NCBI GenBank assembly: GCA_002352135.1
Contig: DEHW01000208.1
Location: 449-6,032 of the forward strand
Origin: Lysobacterales bacterium UBA2790
GTDB lineage: Bacteria; Pseudomonadota; Gammaproteobacteria; Xanthomonadales; Xanthomonadaceae
Reading direction: 5' to 3'
Length of the DNA: 5,584 nucleotides
Within the stretch, counting starts at the first letter, position 1. Each line of letters starts with the position of its first letter. The translations under genes were made by a program, and so were the position numbers. Below are positions 1-4,149 of this stretch, one piece after another. The notes beneath the pieces are model-generated. The model was not told where the DNA came from, ran no database searches, and worked only from the letters and a program-made list of their open reading frames with translations.

Positions 1-639
1 CAGCGAACCATCGGCGACGTTGGTCGCCTGCAGCGCCTGCCAGAAGTGTACCGGCGTCGTCGTGCCGTAGACACAAACACAGGGTTGATGGATCGGGCGA
101 CGCGCGGCATCTGCCTGGCTCTGAGCATATTCGATGCCGAAATAGGTGGTGCCCGAGGTCGTATACAGCTCGGTGAGCAGATCCAGGATCTCGCAGACAT
201 AGCGCGGCGAGCGCTTGCGGTCGACAGCCGCCGACAGAAACATACCGAATTCATCGAGTTGAAACAGGGGCGAAGGCTGCCGAGACAATGCAGTGAGCAG
301 TCCCGAACCGGAGGCGATCTTGTTGCCGCCGAGGTACTGCAGCAGCCCGGCTCGGCGAAGAAGCTCGTTGATCACCAGCCGGCTGTTGTTCTTGCCAGCG
401 CCACTCTCGCCGCCGTCGAAGACGTTGCGAATCGGATCGATGGCGATGATGTCCGGCGGTTCGCCGCCGAACGCCTGGCAAATGGCTGGAATGATCTGCG
501 CCAGCCCGGCGTCGTTCAGGAGCAGGCGCAACTGCGGGGTGGCGACGAAATTCACCCGCGCCTCGGGAATCCGGTGTGCCGGCAGCTTGATCGCCTTCAC
601 CCGTTCGCGCAGGTATGGATGAGGACTTCGCGCTAAGGA
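1..639 (-). pseudogene. Hybrid ATPase fragment: RepA/AAA_25-like middle fused to a DUF3987-like core
   Basis: An uninterrupted minus-strand frame of 213 codons runs from just after a TGA (640-642) off the left edge. The first part (about 600-412) resembles the middle of RepA-type AAA_25 helicases, with RVNFVATPQLRLLL, then a Walker B-like DIIAIDPIRNVFDGG. The same frame passes directly into GESGAGKNNSR, a Walker A-like loop, and then IASGSGLLTALSRQ, LFQLDEFGMFL (a second Walker B-like motif) and CVYGTTTPVHFWQAL. That order is what I expect of DUF3987-like primase/helicase proteins. The RepA-like part lacks its own Walker A region, there is no in-frame ATG near the 5' end, and the first GTG (600-598) has no clear ribosome site. 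I therefore call it a fused remnant, although the frame is clean enough that expression from a GTG cannot be excluded. Family assignments are from memory of motifs. A recent deletion, a true domain fusion and an assembly chimera all remain possible. Confidence 0.6.
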
Positions 640-760
640 TCAGCGGGCAAGCGGACTAGGCAGGCGGCAGTGAAGACCGCGACTTCGCCTTGATCAACGG
701 CGGCCAACAGTTCGGCAATGCCGTTCTGCAGATCCGTGGCGGCGCTGTGACGAAGCGGGG
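633..760 (-). pseudogene. C-terminal fragment of a ParB-like protein
   Basis: The minus-strand frame ending at TAG 633-635 encodes GIAELLAAVDQGEVAVFTAA followed by a Cys-Leu-Val-Arg-Leu-Pro-Ala-Asp-Pro tail. This resembles the stretch 'PELVxAVxxGxVAVSTAAxLAxLPxxxQRE' found after the helix-turn-helix part of phage- and plasmid-type ParB-like proteins. Just past the TAG the frame reads Arg-Glu-Val-Leu, which would fit the usual 'Q-R-E-V' continuation. The TAG may therefore be a mutated CAG, but that is inference. A second in-frame stop (TGA) follows about 11 codons later. The N-terminal ParB domain is not present in a readable frame nearby. In working modules such a gene lies just upstream of a RepA-like ATPase, as the fragment order here does. 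It is probably non-functional. Confidence 0.55.
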
Positions 761-806
761 CGAGACTTGTGGTCGGCTCGCGCCTTGATGCGGGGAAACC
801 TCCGTT

Positions 807-830
807 CGATTCTGCAAGATTGCAGAATCG
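807..830. repeat. 24-bp dyad with a central mismatch
   Basis: CGATTCTGCAA pairs fully with TTGCAGAATCG around a central G/A mismatch at 818/819. It resembles the AATT-centred palindromes farther right in length and in its TGCAA…TTGCA core, but its centre is GA rather than AT. I treat it as a possible sixth, divergent member. Confidence 0.65.
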
Positions 831-1054
831 GACATTAAATCCGTTCTGATTGGACTGTTCCCCGCCCATCGCTTTATTTGCCCTCCGTGCTGCAGCGACG
901 GCCTGCTGGCTCAGTGTCGGACACTGGCGATGCGGATTGAGTAAATCAACCAGACACAAGAGATCGCCACCTTCGACGCTGGCAGATGCGGCGGGGGGCG
1001 CTCCATCGAGCGCCGGCTCACAGTCTCCAACTCGGCAGCGCCTTTCTGCGAGGG

Positions 1055-1070
1055 TGCGCAAATTTGCGCA
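1055..1070. repeat. 16-bp perfect palindrome, AAATTT centre
   Basis: TGCGCAAATTTGCGCA is perfectly self-complementary, centred between 1062 and 1063. Apart from the central bases it is the same sequence as the palindrome at 1194-1209. On the minus strand it covers C-A-N-L-R. Confidence 0.8.
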
Positions 1071-1127
1071 TGCTGGAGGCTGCCCGTGCGTCAGTCTGGC
1101 GGCGTCATCCCGCTTGACCGGAAAACC

Positions 1128-1141
1128 ATGCCAATTGGCAT
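1128..1141. repeat. 14-bp perfect palindrome, CAATTG centre
   Basis: ATGCCAATTGGCAT is perfectly self-complementary. Two further outer pairs match after a two-base interruption (1124-1125 with 1144-1145). It sits in the D-A-N-W-H codons of a ParB-like fragment, directly after the G-R-P-N-K codons on the minus strand. Confidence 0.75.
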
Positions 1142-1193
1142 CTTTGTTGGGACGGCCCTGGTCTAGCTTTTCCAGCCGCACCGGAAGCGAGGA

Positions 1194-1209
1194 TGCGCCA
1201 ATTGGCGCA
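1194..1209. repeat. 16-bp perfect palindrome, CAATTG centre
   Basis: TGCGCCAATTGGCGCA is perfectly self-complementary, with its centre between 1201 and 1202. It shares the core TGCGC-MAATTK-GCGCA with the dyads at 1055-1070 and 1339-1366. It lies in the A-P-I-G-A codons of a ParB-like fragment on the minus strand. Confidence 0.8.
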
Positions 1210-1233
1210 GGCTGGTAACTGTCGTGCGCCAGG

Positions 1234-1434
1234 GTGGCCAGTTTGGCAGCGACCATCGCTGGCTTTCCGCGCCGGTCAATGGCTGCACACGGCGGGCTGC
1301 ACGTTGGGCGCCAATACCTTGAGAATTCGACCCGGCTGAGAAAATGCGCCAATTGACGCATTTTCTTGGGGGCGGCCGCGCTGCATCGTGGACAGTTTGG
1401 TAGCGACCATCGCTGGCTTCCGCGTCGGTCCATG
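1234..1434. repeat. Imperfect 48-bp direct repeat pair
   Basis: The segments at 1234-1281 and 1388-1434 align with four substitutions and one one-base indel over 48 columns; both contain GCGACCATCGCTGGC. The offset is 154 bp, close to the spacing of the neighbouring palindromes. On the minus strand each encodes K-P-A-M-V-A-[AT]-K-L. The one-base length difference puts the two copies in different frames, which shows decay after duplication. Confidence 0.8.
1339..1366. repeat. 28-bp palindrome with one mismatch, CAATTG centre
   Basis: The arm AGAAAATGCGCCAA pairs with its partner at 13 of 14 positions; the only mismatch is 1349/1356. The centre lies between 1352 and 1353, 158 bp from the centre of the perfect palindrome at 1497-1524, and the two dyads have the same length. 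On the minus strand it covers the N-A-S-I-G-A-F codons of a ParB-like fragment. Confidence 0.8.
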
Positions 1435-1496
1435 ACTGAGCACGGCGGCCAGCGCGCTGCGCGCCAAGGCATTTAAAATTGGACCCGCCGAGTCCT

Positions 1497-1524
1497 GATA
1501 AAGATGCAAATTTGCATCTTTATC
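1497..1524. repeat. Perfect 28-bp palindrome, AAATTT centre
   Basis: Each arm reads GATAAAGATGCAAA toward the centre between 1510 and 1511, and all 14 base pairs match. It is the longest dyad I found in the window. With no loop it would form a cruciform rather than an ordinary RNA terminator hairpin, and no T-run follows. It could be the binding site of a dimeric protein, or an arm of a recombination or origin structure. On the minus strand it covers the codons for K-D-A-N-L-H-L of a ParB-like fragment. Confidence 0.85.
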
Positions 1525-1642
1525 TTTGGGGCGACCGCGCTGCATCGGATTTACGCTGGGAATGTCGGCGCTCAGACCCGTGAGCTTGCCGCACAGCGGT
1601 TCCTGGACATAACGACCCGTGGGCTCCGGTCCGCAACGCAGA

Positions 1643-1858
1643 TCAGCCAGCGATATGACGCTGTTTCGGTACCTCGGCACAAGGGGTTGCGACTTCTGCG
1701 ACTTCTGCGACTCTTGGCGCGTCATTGCCTGTTTCTTGGGCGAAAGTCGCAGGAGTCGCAGAAGTCGCAAGGGGCGGCGATGGCTGCGCTATCGCTGTTA
1801 GGCTCACCCACATGGTGCAGTAGAACGCCAGCACCTCAACATGTGTCGCCTCTGGCAC
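1643..1858 (-). CDS. Short hypothetical ORF with GTG start (71 residues)
   Basis: A minus-strand ORF begins at GTG 1858-1856, with GGAGG (1871-1867) eight bases upstream, a good ribosome site. A GTG at 1867-1865 in the same frame has no spacing to that site and is less likely. The first 25 residues look protein-like (VPEATHVEVLAFYCTMW). The rest is dominated by the 9-bp repeat, read as Ala-Thr-rich and then V-A-E-V-A-E residues. The start lies inside the last codons of the broken gene at 1836-2212, an overlap typical of translational coupling. I do not recognise a family. It may be a real leader-like peptide or simply readthrough of the inverted repeat. Confidence 0.3.
   Translation of the reverse strand: MPEATHVEVLAFYCTMWVSLTAIAQPSPPLATSATPATFAQETGNDAPRVAEVAEVATPCAEVPKQRHIAG
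1687..1770. repeat. 84-bp inverted repeat made of 9-bp units
   Basis: The left arm (1687-1713) and right arm (1744-1770) are 27 bases each and match as inverted copies at 25 positions, around a 30-base spacer. Each arm is three tandem 9-bp units of the form TGCGACTTC or its variants. The element has GGGG immediately outside both ends (1683-1686 and 1771-1774), which could be a short target duplication or chance. Possible roles are iteron-like binding sites, a strong RNA hairpin, or a small non-autonomous mobile element. Because 9 bp is three codons, it also reads as S-Q-K or V-A-E repeats on the minus strand. Confidence 0.8.
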
Positions 1859-2212
1859 GAAGGACACCTCCAGCGGGTTGCTGCAGTGGCTCCAGGCGCA
1901 CGATCACCCAGCCCTGGCCTCTGTGTACCCAGCCACGGTCGCTGAAGATCTCGTAGAGCCGATCCACCCGATCGCCCTCCTTGTCCTTGGCAGAGCGGTC
2001 GAACCCAATCGAGAAGCGGGCGGCGCGTACTCCATACCGAATGGGTGACGAAGTCGAAGAGTACTTGCCTTCGTTGTCGACGGCCTTAAACGAGTGGTAC
2101 TCCTCGGACCATCCTGCGATACCGATGCGCTCCGGCCAGCGGGCTTGTCGGCCTGGAATGGTTGGAGTGACGCGTCGCTCACGTTGATGCCAAGCACGGG
2201 CTTGTACGCCAT
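1836..2212 (-). pseudogene. Small unrecognised gene broken by a one-base frameshift
   Basis: The gene starts at ATG 2212-2210 (MAYKPVLGINVSDASLQPFQ) and reads well for about 24 codons. The protein-like sequence then continues in another frame, with RWPERIGIAGWSEEYHSF, ARFSIGFDRSAKDKEGDRVD and RLYEIFSDRGWVHRGQGW, to TGA at 1838-1836. Restoring one base near 2138-2146, where AAGCCCGCTGG reads across the junction, gives one 125-residue protein. It would be soluble and charged, with no signal peptide or membrane segment, and rich in Trp, Tyr and Phe in its second half. I do not recognise the family. It is divergent from the 317-residue gene, with 97 bp between the two starts, so the two could share a control region. 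A sequencing error would make the gene intact; otherwise it is a fresh pseudogene. A longer frame reaches upstream of 2212, but its extra residues are Arg-rich and look like a shadow of the opposite strand. Confidence 0.55.
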
Positions 2213-2309
2213 CGGCTAAACTGAGCACTGCCGCGCCTTGATCGGCCACTCGAAAACCGGGCACCTTCACCCGGCCGGCGTGGCACACCCAAACGAAGGA
2301 GCGCCAAAG
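2213..2309. promoter_or_regulatory. Divergent intergenic control region
   Basis: These 97 bases separate the starts of two oppositely oriented genes, so promoters for both are expected here or in the adjacent coding ends. I see no convincing -35/-10 pair. A small inverted repeat (CCGGG at 2257-2261 and CCCGG at 2270-2274, 8-base loop) lies about 40 bases before the plus-strand start and could be an operator or a weak hairpin. The region is identified from gene arrangement rather than from recognised promoter motifs. Confidence 0.35.
2296..2301 (+). promoter_or_regulatory. Ribosome binding site AAGGAG that fixes the 2310 start
   Basis: AAGGAG lies eight bases before ATG 2310. The frame is open back to a TTG at 2238, but no comparable site precedes that codon, so 2310 is the preferred start. 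Confidence 0.8.
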
Positions 2310-3263
2310 ATGAATGACGACCAACTTAAGCGGTATCAATTGGCAGTCAGGGAGCGCCGCCAGCTTCTCGACCTGACGTATTCCCGAAACGGCAGAGCGC
2401 CCGCCCAAGCCGGTCTTGTGGCCCTGAGCCGCGCGGTTTTCCTCTTGGCGACACGGCTCATCAGGCGCCCGGAATGGCCCGGACACCATGTCGACGAGGC
2501 AACCAGGTTGGGCTGGGAACTTGAGTGGTACGCGCACTACCTGCAAGCCCTTGAAGAATTGACGCCGCGTCTTCAGTCCGCCGTGCGGGACGGCAAGCTG
2601 ACTCCCCGCGGCACCATGACGCGCGCGCCCCTTGATCTTGATCTGTTGCGTTCATGGCTTGACCTCGACGCCAAGGCTGCCATTGCCGCCAGTGCAAGAG
2701 AATTTTGGGCGGATGCAGAACAAGGACCGGACGAGGCCCCCCGTTGGGCCGATGCCCTTGTTCTACCTGTTGGCGCATTCGTGACCCTCGACGAATTTAC
2801 CGCATGGGCGGAATCAGAAGGGATCGCCGCACCCGGTGAAGTGGCTGCCCTGCTGCGCGACCCGACCGACGCCCCGCCACCGGTATTTGCTGAATTGCAG
2901 GAGCAGCCCGAAACCGCCTGTTCTGGAGCGCCAAGGGTAACGCCTGATGAGGACACCGAGCAAGCCGATGTCACGACTGAACCGAGCGAAAGAGAGATCT
3001 TGCGAAAGCGCATGGCCCTCATTCAGGAGCTTGAGAAAATTTGGCCGTCGATCCAGTTGGATCTGAGCGATGCAGGAAGAAATGGCCTGTCCGCGACAGC
3101 CAGGTCCGTTCGTCACGGGTTTTGGAAAGTCGGTCCGGCGCTGAACTGGGCGAGGGAAAACGGGAAGATCGCAGTGCATCCGGCCAAGTTGTTTGTGAAG
3201 AGCGACGGCAACAGCGAGCTATCCGTTCTGATCGGTGCCATGCTCAATCAAGAAACCAGATAA
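2310..3263 (+). CDS. Unrecognised island protein, 317 residues
   Basis: This is the first gene of the plus-strand block, starting at an ATG with a strong ribosome site and ending at TAA 3261-3263. The product is soluble and mostly helical, with no signal peptide or membrane segment. It has three visible parts. A basic, helical N-terminal region (residues 1-100) contains an aromatic patch, LGWELEWYAHYLQALEEL. A middle region (105-185) is Ala- and acid-rich. A low-complexity acidic Pro/Glu/Thr linker (about 186-228) leads to a compact C-terminal region (230-290) with IWPSIQLDLSDAGRNGLSA and then HGFWKVGPALNWARENGKI. I recall similar C-terminal segments ('WPxIxxDLxxASRNGLxxA…WAxxxGK') in uncharacterised proteins of proteobacterial islands, but I cannot name a domain. 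Its position ahead of a replication module suggests an accessory or DNA-associated role. This is inference only. Confidence 0.85.
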   Translation: MNDDQLKRYQLAVRERRQLLDLTYSRNGRAPAQAGLVALSRAVFLLATRLIRRPEWPGHHVDEATRLGWELEWYAHYLQALEELTPRLQSAVRDGKLTPRGTMTRAPLDLDLLRSWLDLDAKAAIAASAREFWADAEQGPDEAPRWADALVLPVGAFVTLDEFTAWAESEGIAAPGEVAALLRDPTDAPPPVFAELQEQPETACSGAPRVTPDEDTEQADVTTEPSEREILRKRMALIQELEKIWPSIQLDLSDAGRNGLSATARSVRHGFWKVGPALNWARENGKIAVHPAKLFVKSDGNSELSVLIGAMLNQETR

Positions 3264-3301
3264 CCCTCCGCAAACTCCGAATAACCTTCCGCAAACTCCG
3301 A
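3260..3301. repeat. Two tandem 21-bp direct repeats
   Basis: The copies at 3260-3280 and 3281-3301 abut exactly and differ at one base (ATAACC[CT]TCCGCAAACTCC plus GA). The 21-bp period is about two helical turns, which would place bound protein copies on the same face of the DNA, as with plasmid iterons or tandem operators. The first copy overlaps the stop codon of the 317-residue gene. The sequence to the right (3302-3340) is AT-rich with two T5 runs. Confidence 0.85.
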
Positions 3302-3414
3302 AATTACAGCATTTTTGCCGCAGTTTTTCGCGCAATTTCGGGCGACAGATAGTTCCATTCGCCTATGGTGCTTCACGTTGAAGTGCCAAGGTTTTCCAAT
3401 AGGAGAACCCGCGA
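3264..3414. promoter_or_regulatory. Intergenic control or origin-like region before the HTH gene
   Basis: This 151-bp gap is the longest on the plus-strand side. It contains most of the 21-bp repeat pair, then an AT-rich stretch with two near-copies of TTTTT-(4 to 5 G/C)-CA at 3312-3322 and 3324-3334, 12 bases apart. The layout suits either an origin (iterons beside an easily melted segment) or an operator region for the small HTH protein encoded next. I could not identify a convincing promoter -35/-10 pair or a terminator. Confidence 0.4.
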
Positions 3415-3651
3415 ATGGAAACTGCACCCCAAGCCGTATCCAAGGCATCGCGCAACAATGCGCGGGGCGCCGCCCCCAAAATCTCAACCGAAGAACTCGC
3501 TGCCCGGCTGCTCGTAAGAGAGCAGACCATCCGCGCCGGCCTTTGCCGCGACGGTCATTACCTGGGCCTGCGCCCGATCAAGCTCGCGAATCGACGCCTG
3601 CTCTGGGATGCTGCCGCAGTTGAGGCACTGACCGCTGGTGAGGCGTCCTAG
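3415..3651 (+). CDS. Small helix-turn-helix protein, excisionase/AlpA-like
   Basis: This 78-residue protein has AGGAG at 3401-3405, nine bases before its ATG. After a flexible basic N-terminus (residues 1-21), residues 23-72 form a MerR/excisionase-type winged helix-turn-helix. ISTEELAARLLVREQTIRAG is the helix-turn-helix, GHYLGLRPIKL is the wing-like turn, and RRLLWDAAAVEAL is the closing strand and helix. Proteins of this type bind DNA as local regulators of island genes or as recombination directionality factors. The gene ends exactly where the zinc-finger gene begins, so the two are very probably cotranscribed. The 21-bp tandem repeats upstream are a natural candidate binding site, but nothing in the sequence proves this. 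No integrase is visible in the window, so an excision role is only a possibility. The DNA-binding assignment is firm, the precise role uncertain. Confidence 0.85.
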   Translation: METAPQAVSKASRNNARGAAPKISTEELAARLLVREQTIRAGLCRDGHYLGLRPIKLANRRLLWDAAAVEALTAGEAS

Positions 3652-4149
3652 ATGAAGGCGCCCGACCCTCGCGAAGAAAAGCCGAGCGCCCGCGACAAGG
3701 CCAGTTATACCGGACCCAGCAACGTCCACAATCTCCTTGCCCGTCTCGACAAGGTGAAGCGCACCGGACCATGCACCTGGCAGGGATGTTGTCCTGCTCA
3801 CAACGACCGCGGTCCGAGCCTCTCGATTGCCGAAAAAGACGACGGGCGCATCCTCGTGCACTGCTTTGCCGGGTGCGGTGTGCACAGCGTTCTGGCTGCT
3901 GTAGGCATGGACATCAGCGACTTGTTCCCCGAGCGGGCCATACCTCACCGTGTCGGACCTGAGCGGCGACCGTTCCCCGCGGCTGATGTGCTTCGCGCTG
4001 TCGGCTTCGAGGCGATGGTGGTTGCGGCGGCGTCGGTGGCGATGCTGGCTGGGCAACCCTTCACCGAAGTGGACCGCGAGCGGCTGATCCTGGCCGTATC
4101 TCGAATTCAGGCCGCAATGACCGCAGCGGGCGTGACTCATCATGGATAA
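3652..4149 (+). CDS. CHC2-type zinc-finger protein, stand-alone primase-like
   Basis: This 165-residue protein starts at the ATG directly after the preceding stop, with GGTGAGG at 3637-3643 as its ribosome site. Residues 40-95 form a DnaG-like CHC2 zinc-binding domain. GCCPAH supplies Cys47 and His50, and HCFAGC supplies Cys71 and Cys75, with PSLSIAEKDDGRILV as the intervening strands and a DISDLFP segment after it. The last pair is spaced C-x3-C rather than the classical C-x2-C, a spacing I also associate with phage and island primases. Residues 105-165 are helical and Ala-rich. No TOPRIM catalytic domain is present, and the protein ends where one would begin, so it cannot make primers alone as encoded. 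It probably recognises single-stranded DNA or helps load the ATPase encoded next, whose frame overlaps it by 8 bases. Confidence 0.85.
   Translation: MKAPDPREEKPSARDKASYTGPSNVHNLLARLDKVKRTGPCTWQGCCPAHNDRGPSLSIAEKDDGRILVHCFAGCGVHSVLAAVGMDISDLFPERAIPHRVGPERRPFPAADVLRAVGFEAMVVAAASVAMLAGQPFTEVDRERLILAVSRIQAAMTAAGVTHHG

Larger units (their letters stand above)
1020..1560 (-). pseudogene. Reiterated fragments of a ParB-like HTH/linker region
   Basis: On the minus strand this stretch encodes several partial copies of one protein segment in shifting frames. Two copies in one frame read MQRGRPKDKDANLHLYQDSA (about 1545-1486) and MQRGRPQENASIGAFSQ (about 1385-1335). The other frame gives QGRPNKDANWHGFPVKRDDA and, further on, PACANLRTLAE. 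Two copies of K-P-A-M-V-A-[AT]-K-L precede the GRP segments (about 1418-1388 and 1264-1234). In ParB-like proteins of this type, 'AMVAAKLATL…GRPxKxANIxxxSQxxAAxLLNV' occurs once, so this looks like tandem reiteration or stacked deletions of a single gene. Each copy breaks off before a full helix-turn-helix. No continuous frame, start codon or ribosome site supports a working protein. The assignment is from motif memory and is moderately uncertain. Confidence 0.45.
640..1640. other. About 1 kb without an intact gene; palindrome-rich debris
   Basis: Long open frames exist here on both strands, but none has a coherent protein-like composition from end to end, a plausible start with a ribosome site, or one recognisable domain along its length. 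The stretch holds the ParB-like fragments, a 48-bp imperfect direct repeat and six palindromic dyads, listed separately. The part from about 830 to 1010 shows nothing I can interpret. The open frames are best explained by high GC content and by remnants of coding sequence broken by small indels. Confidence 0.55.

Noticed and set aside
46..636. Plus-strand open frame of 196 residues
   Set aside because: It is the shadow of the minus-strand ATPase fragment, whose motifs are clearly on the other strand.
850..1218. Plus-strand open frame of 122 residues
   Set aside because: It has Ser/Arg/Ala-rich composition typical of GC-rich shadow frames and runs opposite the ParB-like fragments.
633..1472. 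Minus-strand frame of 279 residues as one intact protein
   Set aside because: Only its end and a few short patches resemble a ParB-like protein. The recognisable copies change frame, and no ribosome site supports the start.
1497..1524. Rho-independent terminator
   Set aside because: The dyad has no loop, its stem is AT-rich, and no T-run follows on either strand beyond the palindrome itself.
800..1530. CRISPR array or integron attC array
   Set aside because: The palindromes differ in sequence and spacing, there are no constant repeats with unique spacers of equal length, and I see no paired GTTRRRY core sites at regular cassette boundaries.
2238..2309. TTG start at 2238 for the 317-residue protein
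   Set aside because: AAGGAG at ideal spacing marks ATG 2310, and the added residues would cover the divergent intergenic region.
3484..4143. Minus-strand frame of 219 residues
   Set aside because: It lies antisense to the HTH and zinc-finger genes, which have ribosome sites and recognisable domains.
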